From Bacteroidales bacterium (GTDB lineage: Bacteria > Bacteroidota > Bacteroidia > Bacteroidales > WCHB1-69), in NCBI GenBank assembly GCA_016290715.1, contig JAEEUY010000177.1, positions 1 through 8,493 on the forward strand: a DNA stretch of 8,493 nt, given 5' to 3'. Under the pieces are notes generated by a model. The model saw only the letters and a list, made by a program, of their open reading frames with translations. It had not been told where the DNA came from and ran no database searches. Shown here piece after piece: positions 1-7,957 of the stretch (its first letter is position 1; every line of letters begins with the position of its first letter). Made by a program: the position numbers and the translations under genes.

Positions 1-1306
1 AATTGAAGGCAAATTCAACCATCAATCCCGAATTAAACATTTGATTAAAAGCCATCACATTGCTATCGCGGTCGAGAGGCACGAAGAAGTCGGGCATAAT
101 ACCGCCACCGCCATAAACAACACGTCCTTTTTTCGTTTTGTATTTCAGGTTTTCGTCGAATTTGATGCTATCGGCAAAATCCATTTCCCCATTATCGTAA
201 CGGCGGAGCAAATCCCCGTAATAATCGTCAATTCCATTTACATATTCACGTTGGATACAGCGTCCGCTGGGGGTATGATAGCGTGCCACCGTCAATTTCA
301 AAGAGGAGTTGTCGGAGAGTATAAATTGTTGTTGCACAAGTCCTTTTCCGAATGAGCGGCGGCCAACCACCCAGCCGCGGTCGTTATCTTGGACAGCTCC
401 TGCAACAATTTCGCTGGCCGAAGCGCTAAAATCATCCACCAGCACCACCAATTTGCCTGTTTCAAAACCACCTCGCTCGGTAGCATACATCTTATCTGAC
501 GGCACCTTAGCCCCCTCTGTATAAACAATCATTTCCCCTTTTGGCAAAAACACATCGCAAATATTGATAGCCGTAAGCAGATACCCTCCCGGATTCCCCC
601 GCAAATCCAGCACCAGTGATTGCATTCCCTCTTTTTTCAGTTTGCCAAGAGCTGTAATAAATTCATTATAAGTATTTTCGCCAAACTGGTTAACCTTGAT
701 GTATCCGGTTTGGTCATTCAGCATATAAGCCACATCCACCGTATAAGTAGGAATCACATCACGGGTTACCTGATAAGAATACACTTCTTTGAATCCCTGG
801 CGCATGATGCCCACCTTGACAGTGGTTCCTTTTCTCCCTCGCAGACTTTTAAAAACCTGCTCGCTCGTAATTCCTATTCCAGCAATATTTTCATCATCCA
901 CCGAAACGATACGGTCTCCTGCACGAATCCCGACTTTTTCCGAGGGACCTCCACTCACCGTAGCAATCACCATTACCGTGTCATTCATGATGTTAAACTG
1001 TATTCCCACCCCCTCAAACGCACCATTTATATCCTCCATAAACTCCTTATTGGCTGTTGCAGTAGCATAAGTGGAGTGCGGATCTAACGATGAAAGCATT
1101 CCTTGAATGGCCCCCTCTAAAAGCAAATCTCTATTTACCGTATCCAAATAATACTTGTCAATATAGGAAAGCACTTCCGCTAATTTCCCATTCTCCGAAG
1201 CAGCAATGCCAGCCACCCGCGAGTTCATTTTCTTAAAAACAGCAAGAGCAACCGTTACCCCAAGCAAAAAGGCAAGGATAACAACAAACCAATTATTCTT
1301 ATTCAT
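1..1306 (-). CDS. S41 family C-terminal processing peptidase (CtpA/Prc-like), 3' end beyond window
   Basis: Serine protease of the tail-specific/C-terminal processing family, expected to act outside the cytoplasmic membrane and cleave proteins near their C-termini. Reading leftward from the ATG at 1306 gives 435 residues with no stop before the window edge. Residues 6-24 form one hydrophobic segment that would serve as a signal anchor. A PDZ domain covers roughly residues 95-170 (GVGIQF near 99, RAGDRIVSVDD at 128-138). The S41 core follows, with LVLDLRGNPGG at 231-241. The Ser/Lys dyad is intact: S296 in SASASE, K321 exactly 25 residues later, and Q325 four further on, which is the usual family spacing. 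GGGGIMPD at 399-406 is typical of the Bacteroidota versions. Family members are usually about 520-580 residues, so perhaps the last 100 are outside the window. It is divergent from mutA and has its own promoter-like element. The family call is firm; the substrate is unknown. Confidence 0.95.
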   Translation of the reverse strand, partial: MNKNNWFVVILAFLLGVTVALAVFKKMNSRVAGIAASENGKLAEVLSYIDKYYLDTVNRDLLLEGAIQGMLSSLDPHSTYATATANKEFMEDINGAFEGVGIQFNIMNDTVMVIATVSGGPSEKVGIRAGDRIVSVDDENIAGIGITSEQVFKSLRGRKGTTVKVGIMRQGFKEVYSYQVTRDVIPTYTVDVAYMLNDQTGYIKVNQFGENTYNEFITALGKLKKEGMQSLVLDLRGNPGGYLLTAINICDVFLPKGEMIVYTEGAKVPSDKMYATERGGFETGKLVVLVDDFSASASEIVAGAVQDNDRGWVVGRRSFGKGLVQQQFILSDNSSLKLTVARYHTPSGRCIQREYVNGIDDYYGDLLRRYDNGEMDFADSIKFDENLKYKTKKGRVVYGGGGIMPDFFVPLDRDSNVMAFNQMFNSGLMVEFAFN

Positions 1307-1338
1307 TAAGACTTCTCTCCATCTTTTAAATTGGGGTG

Positions 1339-1346
1339 CAAATATA
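1339..1346 (-). promoter_or_regulatory. Bacteroidota -7 promoter element for the S41 peptidase gene
   Basis: Read on the minus strand this is TATATTTG, an exact match to the Bacteroidota sigma-70-type -7 consensus TAnnTTTG. Transcription would start near 1332, giving a leader of roughly 25 nt before the ATG at 1306. No TTTG-type -33 box sits at the usual spacing of about 19-21 bp; the nearest is 31 bp away, at 1378-1381. The leader contains GGAGAG (minus strand) 9-14 nt before the ATG, a purine-rich stretch that could be a weak ribosome binding site. Confidence 0.55.
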
Positions 1347-1384
1347 CAATTTTATTGTGGTTAATGCCTTTTTCGCTCAAAAGT

Positions 1385-1392
1385 TATCTTTG
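1385..1392 (+). promoter_or_regulatory. Distal -7 promoter element upstream of mutA
   Basis: TATCTTTG matches the Bacteroidota -7 consensus TAnnTTTG exactly. A start near 1398 would give a leader of about 100 nt ahead of mutA. No well-placed -33 TTTG is visible. It shares the extended context TTA-N-(C/T)-TTTGCAA with the proximal element at 1437, 52 bp downstream. Confidence 0.45.
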
Positions 1393-1403
1393 CAAAAATC
1401 GAT

Positions 1404-1415
1404 GAGAAACTTCTC
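1404..1415. repeat. Short inverted repeat between the two mutA promoter elements
   Basis: GAGAA and TTCTC form perfect 5-bp arms separated by AC. The site lies just downstream of the distal -7 element and about 20 bp upstream of the proximal one. That is a plausible place for an operator, but arms this short arise often by chance and no regulator family is suggested. Confidence 0.2.
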
Positions 1416-1436
1416 CCATATTTGAAAAATAATGAT

Positions 1437-1444
1437 TACTTTTG
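1437..1444 (+). promoter_or_regulatory. Proximal -7 promoter element upstream of mutA
   Basis: TACTTTTG fits TAnnTTTG exactly. A start near 1450 would leave a leader of about 47 nt before the mutA ATG, a typical length, so this is the favoured mutA promoter. A TTTG at 1421-1424 is only 12 bp upstream, too close to be a standard -33 box. The leader is A/T-rich and lacks a Shine-Dalgarno sequence, as is common in this phylum. Confidence 0.55.
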
Positions 1445-1496
1445 CAAGTTTTTTCAAACAACATTATTTTGAATTAATTAGTAAAAAAATATTGAT

Positions 1497-3341
1497 ATGG
1501 CTAACGAAAAATTATTCAATGAATTTGAACCCATTTCTACCGAAAAATGGGAGGAAGTGATTCAAAAAGATCTTAAAGGTGCTGATTATGAGCGCAAATT
1601 GGTATGGCGTACAGATGAGGGTTTTAAAGTGCGTCCCTACTATAGAGCAGAAGACTTGAAAGATATCGACTATCTCAATGCGCTCCCCAACGAGTTCCCA
1701 TACACCCGTAGTACGAAAATCACCGACAACGCATGGGAAATTGTACAGGAAATCACTGAAGAAGATCTTGTTAAGGCCAATCAAATTGCCATTGAATCGG
1801 TAAAAGGAGGGGCGACCACTCTCTCGTTAAACGTAAAAAATGTGCAAACAACTGACGACTGGGGGAAGTTGCTCCATGGCATCGACCTGAATCGTGTCGG
1901 CATCCAACTTCGCCATGCCACGTCGTATCTCGGTATCGTTAAAAGTTTTATCGCCTATCTTGATGAACAAAAATTTGATAAAAAGCAGATTAAAGGGGAT
2001 GTCAACTTTGATGCGATTGCCTACTGCTTAAGTCATGCCCAATTCTACCATTCCCAAAACGAAGACCTCCAAGAAATCATTGAGTTAGTAAAACTGACTG
2101 CCAGCATGCCTCATTTCAAAGTCATCAATATACAAGGCATCTTACTGCACAACGGCGGAGCTACCATTGTACAAGAATTGGGATATGCACTCGGAATGGC
2201 CAATGAATACCTCGCTTTTGCCACCGAACATGGATTAACCATTGATCAAATTGCTGAAAAAATGGAGTTTACGTTCTCCATATCCTCCAATTATTTCATG
2301 GAAATTGCCAAATTAAGAGCCGCTCGCCTATTATGGGCAACGATGCTTGAACAATATCATCCACAAAATGATAATGGATATCAAATTCGCCTCAACTCCG
2401 TGGCTTCCACATGGAATATGACCATTTACGACCCTTACGTTAACATGTTAAGAAACACTACAGAGGGAATGTCAGCTGCCCTCGGCGGAGCAGATGCTAT
2501 CACACTGCAACCTTTTGATGCCGCGTACAAAGACAATGACGAATTTTCAAGAAGAATGAGCCGCAACCCTCAAATCATTTTGAAAGAAGAATCCTATTTC
2601 GATAAAGTTGTGGACCCCGCTGCCGGTTCTTATTATATTGAAAATCTGACAGATTCAATCGCCGAAAATGCTTGGAAACTTTTCCAAAGCGTAGAAAGCG
2701 AAGGAGGTATCATCAACTTGATTCTCCGTGGCGACATCCAAAAAGCCATTGAAGAAAGCTGTCAAAAGCGCAACATGAACATTGCCACGAGAAAATATAT
2801 CTTATTGGGAACCAACCAATATCCTAACATTAATGAATCGATGCTTGACAAGTTGGGGGATAAAAAAGAAGCGAAACCATGTGCCGGATTAAAAACCTAT
2901 CGTGGTGCAGCGGCATTTGAAGAGTTGCGTTTGGCTACCGAAAAATATGCACAAACCCACGGTCGCCCGAAAGTTTTCTTACTGAAAATAGGCAACTTGG
3001 CTATGCGCCAGGCACGTGCCGGCTTCGTTACCAATTTCTTCGGCTGCGCTGGCTACGAAATCTTGGACAATACCGGATTTGCCACCGTTGACGAAGGGAT
3101 TAAAGCAGCTGAAGCAGTCAAAGCCGACATTATCGTTATCTGTAGTTCCGACGAAGAATATGCCACTTTGGGAATCGAAGCAGCCAAAGCAGCCAAAGCA
3201 AAAGGGTTCATCTTCATCGTAGCCGGTAATCCTACCGACAGTATCGAGGCTCTCAAAGCCGCCGGCACCGATGACTTTATCCATGTTAAAACAAATGTTT
3301 TGGATTGTTTGCAACATTACAATTCCCTCTTATTAAAATAA
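1497..3341 (+). CDS. mutA: Methylmalonyl-CoA mutase small (beta) subunit
   Basis: Non-catalytic subunit of the heterodimeric, B12-dependent methylmalonyl-CoA mutase, a cytoplasmic enzyme that interconverts succinyl-CoA and methylmalonyl-CoA in propionate formation or use. The 614 residues match the usual length of small subunits. An N-terminal region typical of the family (FEPISTEKWEEVIQKDLKG at 11-29) leads into the mutase barrel, with LRNTTEGMSAALGGADAIT at about 318-336 and DPAAGSYYIENL at 373-384. The C-terminal cobalamin-type domain covers about 490-610. The DxHxxG cobalamin-binding motif is absent: L501 and M503 stand where the Asp and the cobalt-ligating His would be. That is expected for the small subunit and separates it from MutB. 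The start is the first ATG after the promoter elements; there is no Shine-Dalgarno sequence. MutB is not the next gene, which is unusual. The peptidase gene follows after 10 bp. Confidence 0.95.
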   Translation: MANEKLFNEFEPISTEKWEEVIQKDLKGADYERKLVWRTDEGFKVRPYYRAEDLKDIDYLNALPNEFPYTRSTKITDNAWEIVQEITEEDLVKANQIAIESVKGGATTLSLNVKNVQTTDDWGKLLHGIDLNRVGIQLRHATSYLGIVKSFIAYLDEQKFDKKQIKGDVNFDAIAYCLSHAQFYHSQNEDLQEIIELVKLTASMPHFKVINIQGILLHNGGATIVQELGYALGMANEYLAFATEHGLTIDQIAEKMEFTFSISSNYFMEIAKLRAARLLWATMLEQYHPQNDNGYQIRLNSVASTWNMTIYDPYVNMLRNTTEGMSAALGGADAITLQPFDAAYKDNDEFSRRMSRNPQIILKEESYFDKVVDPAAGSYYIENLTDSIAENAWKLFQSVESEGGIINLILRGDIQKAIEESCQKRNMNIATRKYILLGTNQYPNINESMLDKLGDKKEAKPCAGLKTYRGAAAFEELRLATEKYAQTHGRPKVFLLKIGNLAMRQARAGFVTNFFGCAGYEILDNTGFATVDEGIKAAEAVKADIIVICSSDEEYATLGIEAAKAAKAKGFIFIVAGNPTDSIEALKAAGTDDFIHVKTNVLDCLQHYNSLLLK

Positions 3342-3351
3342 TTACAATTTT

Positions 3352-5406
3352 ATGAAAAATATTTGCCTCGCTTTCATGCTTATTTGTGGTACCCTTTTCT
3401 TGTCGGCTCAAAATATTTCTAACGAAATCACCCAACGCGTCATTGCCAACATCTCTAAAAATTCCCAAATTCCCAAAGACCTTGTTACAAAAGGTGTGAA
3501 TCAGACAGCCGCCTTGTGGACTGCAGAAGATGGGACTCCTGAACAGTTTGTCCAATTCTGTACCGATAATTTCTGTAAGAATACCACTGAAAAGCAACAA
3601 CTTTTCAATCGCCTATGCCAAAATTTTGAGTCTATCTTAGGACACAACAATCGGGTTATCATTGATTTAAGTCTCCCCATACACGTTACGGGCTACCAAC
3701 AACTGCCTATCGACGAACTGTTTGCCGCCTACAATGGGTTGGCTCATCTCAACAATGATATGTTCGCTAACAAGATAGCCTTCATTATCACCTTGAATTT
3801 CCCTCATTTCACTTTGGCGGAAAAAACGCAAAATGCAGCGAAATGGAATAACAACGAATGGGGCTACGCTCGTTTGGGAGATATGTTCACCTCCCGTATT
3901 CCTGCGGAAATAGAACAAGCTATAACCGCCGCCACTACTGCCGCCGACAACTACATCTCCAACTACAATATTCACATGGGTGAAGTGGTCAACCGTGAAG
4001 GACAGCGCTTATGGACAAAAAACATCAAGCTAATCAGCCATTGGGGATTGCGCGATGAATTGAAAGCAGCTTACGCGGATGCCAATCATGGGCTGGAAAA
4101 ACAGCAACTGATCTACACCATCATGAACCGAATCATTTCCCAATCCATTCCGAAAGAAGCCATCAACGGAAGCGAATACCCATGGAAACCCTCTTCCAAC
4201 AAGTTCGTTCTTCCTAACGGAATTGAAATGATTTATGGTTCGGAAAAGAATGTGCGCTATCAATACTTGCTCAACAATTTCAAAGCCATTCAAGCCAGCG
4301 ATGCCTACTATCCGGGAAATTCCACCTATCTGACCCGCCGTTTCGACGACGACTTGGAAATCTCCCTGCCCGAAGTGGAAAAATTGTTCACCACTTTCTT
4401 GTCTTGTCCCGAAGTAGCCACCGTAGCCGATTTGATTTCCAAAAAATTAGGGAGGAAATTAGAACCGTTCGATATTTGGTATAATGGTTTTAAGAACCGT
4501 TCTTCCATTTCCGAGTACGATTTAGATCGTATCACACAAAAGAAATATCCCACCAAAGAAGCTTTCGCAGAAGACCTGCCTAACATTCTTCAAAAATTAG
4601 GATTCACGAAAGAAAAGGCAGAATTCATTTGTTCACATGTTACCGTAGATGCCTCTGTAGGGGCAGGGCACGCATGGGAAGCATTGATGCGCAGCGATAA
4701 TGCCCGTTTGAGGACCCGTATCGGAGAAAAAGGGATGGATTATAAAGGCTACAATATCGGCATTCATGAATTTGGACATAATGTGGAGCAAACATTCTCA
4801 CTCCACAACGTCCCCAATTACTTTTTAGCTGGGGTTCCCAACACTGCCTTTACCGAAGCGTTGGCTTTTACCTTCCAACAACGTGATTTGCAACTATTGG
4901 GAATATCGGCAGTGGATACCATCTCCCGCTACTATGATATCTTAGACAATTTTTGGAGTTGCTATGAAATCATGGGTGTAGCTTTGTTAGACATTCACGT
5001 TTGGCAATGGATGTACGCACATCCTGATGCAACCGCCGATGAGTTGAAAGAAGCGGTGATCGCTATGGCTAAAGAGATTTGGAATCTTTATTATGCACCC
5101 GTCTTCAAAATTAAAGACCAGACCATCTTGGCTATTTACTCCCACATGATTGACTCGCCACTCTACCTTCCTGCTTATCCTATTGGTTATTTAATTAGTT
5201 TTCAGTTAGAAAACTATTTCCAAAATAAGAATTTAGGTACTGAAGTGGAACGTATCTTCTCCCAAGGGAAGCTGATTCCCCAGTATTGGCTACAAAAAGC
5301 GGTCGGCGGCAAACTGAACACCACTAACTTTTCTCGCGCCGCCGCTGATGCTGCACAAAAAGTAAAAGCATTTGAAAAAGCTGAAAAGAAAAACAAAAAA
5401 GGTTAA
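3352..5406 (+). CDS. Exported M3-like zinc metallopeptidase (gluzincin), poorly characterised
   Basis: A 684-residue protein with a signal peptide at about residues 1-19 (positive start, hydrophobic core, LSAQ near the likely cleavage site; no good lipobox), so it should act in the periplasm or at the surface. The zinc site is HEFGH at 472-476 (ligands H472 and H476, catalytic E473), followed by E502 in FTEALAF as the probable third ligand. A Glu ligand 26 residues after the second His fits the gluzincins. Downstream, H598, Y605, Y609 and Y613 with the stretch YPIGYLISFQ resemble the substrate-binding His/Tyr cluster of M3 (thimet-type) oligopeptidases, which points to peptide rather than protein substrates. 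The N-terminal 420 or so residues are not recognised as a named domain. The C-terminus is lysine-rich (KKNKKG). The gene sits between mutA (10-bp gap) and gldF (8-bp gap). Peptidase activity is well supported; the M3 affinity is an inference from motif layout, and the cellular role is unknown. Confidence 0.75.
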   Translation: MKNICLAFMLICGTLFLSAQNISNEITQRVIANISKNSQIPKDLVTKGVNQTAALWTAEDGTPEQFVQFCTDNFCKNTTEKQQLFNRLCQNFESILGHNNRVIIDLSLPIHVTGYQQLPIDELFAAYNGLAHLNNDMFANKIAFIITLNFPHFTLAEKTQNAAKWNNNEWGYARLGDMFTSRIPAEIEQAITAATTAADNYISNYNIHMGEVVNREGQRLWTKNIKLISHWGLRDELKAAYADANHGLEKQQLIYTIMNRIISQSIPKEAINGSEYPWKPSSNKFVLPNGIEMIYGSEKNVRYQYLLNNFKAIQASDAYYPGNSTYLTRRFDDDLEISLPEVEKLFTTFLSCPEVATVADLISKKLGRKLEPFDIWYNGFKNRSSISEYDLDRITQKKYPTKEAFAEDLPNILQKLGFTKEKAEFICSHVTVDASVGAGHAWEALMRSDNARLRTRIGEKGMDYKGYNIGIHEFGHNVEQTFSLHNVPNYFLAGVPNTAFTEALAFTFQQRDLQLLGISAVDTISRYYDILDNFWSCYEIMGVALLDIHVWQWMYAHPDATADELKEAVIAMAKEIWNLYYAPVFKIKDQTILAIYSHMIDSPLYLPAYPIGYLISFQLENYFQNKNLGTEVERIFSQGKLIPQYWLQKAVGGKLNTTNFSRAAADAAQKVKAFEKAEKKNKKG

Positions 5407-5414
5407 TCATCGCT

Positions 5415-6146
5415 ATGTTTACTTTATATACCAAAGAAATAAAAGCATTTTTCAGTTCCATCATGGGCTACATCATCATGGGAACTTTTTTAGTTGTAAC
5501 CGGACTTTTTTTATGGGTATTTTCCAACTATTACAATATTTTTGAAATGAACATGGCTGATTTGCAAGGGTTGTTCAGCATTTCCTGTTATCTGTTTTTA
5601 TTCTTGATTCCAGCCATTACGATGCGTACGTTCTCCGAAGAAAAAAAGTCGGGAACAATGGAGTTATTGTTCACCAAGCCGCTTTCCGACAACGCCATTA
5701 TTGGGGCCAAATTTCTTGCCTGTGTAACCTTTCTGTTGATTGCCCTATTGCCCACCCTACTCTACGTTTTCACAATCTGGAAATTAGGGAATCCTATTGG
5801 GAATATTGATTTGGGAAGCACATGGGGGTCATACATCGGCTTGTTTTTATTAGGCATCATTTTCATTTCGATTGGTATTTTCGCTTCCTCCCTCACGAAC
5901 AACCAAATCATTGCCTTTATTTTAGGCGCTGTCTTCTGCTTTTTTGTCCATTTCGGCTTTGAATTCATCTACTCGTTCGGTATTTTCGGCGGAGCCGGCG
6001 GCTTTATCAAAAGTTTAGGTATCGAACACCACTATCAGGCTATCAGCAAAGGCGTGGTGGATTCTCGTGATATTATCTACTTTATCACCACCACTTTCAT
6101 CTTCCTTTTTGGCACAAAAATCGTTTTATTAAGTAGAAAATGGTAA
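5415..6146 (+). CDS. gldF: GldF-type ABC-2 transporter permease
   Basis: Integral membrane subunit of an ABC transporter, related to the Flavobacterium gliding-motility permease GldF. The 243 residues match the family length. Six hydrophobic segments lie at about 17-37, 52-70, 97-120, 139-159, 164-186 and 219-239. Between the second and third is RTFSEEKKSGTMELLFTKPL (71-90), the conserved cytoplasmic loop of ABC-2/NosY-like permeases that probably contacts the ATPase. The gene begins 8 bp after the peptidase stop; AAGG at 5399-5402 is a weak ribosome binding site. It pairs with gldG downstream, the usual arrangement. The ATPase partner (GldA type) is not in the window. In Flavobacterium the complex is linked to gliding, but homologues also occur in non-gliding Bacteroidota, so motility cannot be inferred from this gene alone. 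Confidence 0.9.
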   Translation: MFTLYTKEIKAFFSSIMGYIIMGTFLVVTGLFLWVFSNYYNIFEMNMADLQGLFSISCYLFLFLIPAITMRTFSEEKKSGTMELLFTKPLSDNAIIGAKFLACVTFLLIALLPTLLYVFTIWKLGNPIGNIDLGSTWGSYIGLFLLGIIFISIGIFASSLTNNQIIAFILGAVFCFFVHFGFEFIYSFGIFGGAGGFIKSLGIEHHYQAISKGVVDSRDIIYFITTTFIFLFGTKIVLLSRKW

Positions 6147-6164
6147 TTTCTAATTGTTGATTTT

Positions 6165-7955
6165 ATGAAAAAAAGAGAAAATACAACGGGAAAATCATTT
6201 AAAAAAAGCGCCATACTCTCTATTGTCGTAACCATTATTGCTGTCTTGGCCATCAATATCATCTCTTCTATCTGGTTTTTTAGAATTGACCTTACCCAAG
6301 ACCATCGCCACTCCTTATCGCAATCCACCATCGAATTGCTAAAAAATTTAGAGGATGACATATATATAAAGGTATATATGACAGGGAAATCGGTACCCGT
6401 TACCTACCAGCCCATTGTACATAAAACGCAAGAAATGTTAGAGGAATTCGGCAGTTATTCTTCTAAAGTGAAATTTGAACTCATTGACCCAACTGAAGGG
6501 AAAACGCCAGTGGAAATCAATGCTATCTATAGCGAACTGGCACATAAAGGGCTCTACCCCACGCCTATTCGGGAACAATACGCTGCCGGACAATCCACCA
6601 AATACATCATTCCCGGAGCGATGGTGGCCTACAAAACACGCGAATGTCCCGCTACCCTTATCGAACCTGACGTTAGCAACCGATACTCCATTGAAGACTA
6701 CTCTTATATGCGTATTGAATACAACCTGATGCTCGCCATCAAAAGTTTGGTCACTCAAAAAAAATCAGATATCGCTTTTATTGATGGGCATGGGGAGTTG
6801 AACTACCTGAACACCTCATGGATGGATTTGCAGTTAGGGTACGGAATGCAAAATTTTTATAATGTAACCAGAGATTCCATTAATGGAAGAATCAATGCTT
6901 TGCGAAAAATATCCATTGCCGATTCCACGCTGAAAACGATAAAAGATAATGGAAACAAATACGACCTGCTCATCATTGCCCAGCCAACCAAAATGTTCAA
7001 TAACAGAGATAAATTTGTTATTGACCAACATATTATGAGGGGTGGAAAGGTGCTTTGGTTATACGATGCCACCGATGCTTCCATTGATAGTTTGGCTAAC
7101 AAATCCGCCTTTTTAGCAATGCCCGCCCGCACAAAGTTGGAACATGTGTTTTTCCGTTATGGCGTGCGCTTCAACACCAACCTAATTCAAGATATTGGCA
7201 GCTGCCAGGCCATTCCCATCATCAATAGCCAGACAAACAAAGTGCAGACGATGATTTTCCCTTACGCCCTCAACATCACTCATTTTGAAAACCATCCCAT
7301 CACACAGAAAATCGCTTCTATGCGCTCCTGTTTTGCAGGCACAATCGACTTTGTAGGAAAAGATGACGGATTAACAAAAACCGTATTAGCCACTACATCC
7401 GACAGTTGCAAACTCATACCCACCCCCGCCATCGTAACCGAAGCTGTCGGCTTCGCAAAACCCAATCCGGAAGAGTTCAATGCCCAACACAAAGCTGTTG
7501 CAGTACTCGTGGAAGGGAAGTTCAAATCAGCCTATGCTGGATTTCTGCCCATGGAACTCGACACTGTGAAAGAATTCAACGTTCTCTATGAGAGTCCCGA
7601 AACCAAACAGATTTTCATCTCCGACGGCGATATTATCCGCAATTACTTCGATACCTTGGTGGGCCCTTACCCCACCGGCTTCGACCATCAATTGAAAAAA
7701 TTCTACGGCAATACCGAATTTTTAATCAACTGCGTTGACTATCTGTGCGGAAATGAAGATCTTATTGAGCTCCGTTCTAAAATTTTCCAAATCGGCACCT
7801 TGGACACACGCCAAACCATGCAAGGCGAGGTGAAGATGAAATACCAACTGCTCAATATTGGCCTGCCCATTCTCTTGCTCGTTGTGGCCGGAAGCATTAT
7901 CTTGTTCATTAGAACAAGAAAATACAAACATTATTCCCTTAAAACTGCACGCTAA
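6165..7955 (+). CDS. gldG: GldG-type ABC transporter auxiliary protein
   Basis: Large extracytoplasmic partner of GldF. Of 596 residues, the N-terminus is short and basic, followed by a membrane segment at about 15-39. The stretch FRIDLTQDHRHSLSQST (39-55) comes right after it and is characteristic of GldG N-termini. A large soluble domain then extends to about 560, containing the DGHGE motif at 207-211, a version of the GHGE signature seen in this ABC-auxiliary family. A second membrane segment lies at about 562-582, followed by a basic tail (RTRKYKH). Both ends are therefore cytoplasmic and the domain between faces the periplasm. It starts 18 bp after gldF and ends 2 bp before the next gene, so the three are almost certainly co-transcribed. 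The transported substrate is not known. Confidence 0.9.
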   Translation: MKKRENTTGKSFKKSAILSIVVTIIAVLAINIISSIWFFRIDLTQDHRHSLSQSTIELLKNLEDDIYIKVYMTGKSVPVTYQPIVHKTQEMLEEFGSYSSKVKFELIDPTEGKTPVEINAIYSELAHKGLYPTPIREQYAAGQSTKYIIPGAMVAYKTRECPATLIEPDVSNRYSIEDYSYMRIEYNLMLAIKSLVTQKKSDIAFIDGHGELNYLNTSWMDLQLGYGMQNFYNVTRDSINGRINALRKISIADSTLKTIKDNGNKYDLLIIAQPTKMFNNRDKFVIDQHIMRGGKVLWLYDATDASIDSLANKSAFLAMPARTKLEHVFFRYGVRFNTNLIQDIGSCQAIPIINSQTNKVQTMIFPYALNITHFENHPITQKIASMRSCFAGTIDFVGKDDGLTKTVLATTSDSCKLIPTPAIVTEAVGFAKPNPEEFNAQHKAVAVLVEGKFKSAYAGFLPMELDTVKEFNVLYESPETKQIFISDGDIIRNYFDTLVGPYPTGFDHQLKKFYGNTEFLINCVDYLCGNEDLIELRSKIFQIGTLDTRQTMQGEVKMKYQLLNIGLPILLLVVAGSIILFIRTRKYKHYSLKTAR

Positions 7956-7957
7956 CC

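Noticed and set aside
620..1087. 155-codon plus-strand open frame
   Set aside because: It lies antisense within the S41 peptidase gene, whose reading frame shows clear PDZ and catalytic motifs. The plus-strand translation has no recognisable domain.
3180..3197. Tandem 9-bp repeat GCAGCCAAA x2
   Set aside because: It encodes an Ala-Ala-Lys repeat in a helix of mutA and is only two copies long; simple codon reuse explains it.
2979..3317. 112-codon minus-strand open frame
   Set aside because: It is antisense to the C-terminal domain of mutA; its Cys/Phe/Gly-rich translation is what the complement of Ala/Lys/Glu codons produces.
1497..3341. Loss of the cobalamin-binding DxHxxG motif in MutA as a sign of inactivation
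   Set aside because: The small subunit of the heterodimeric enzyme normally lacks this motif; only MutB carries B12, so this is the expected state.
6359..6380. Alternating AT tract resembling a promoter or replication-related element
   Set aside because: It is inside gldG and encodes part of a normal strand (DIYIKVYM); no TAnnTTTG element or repeat array accompanies it.
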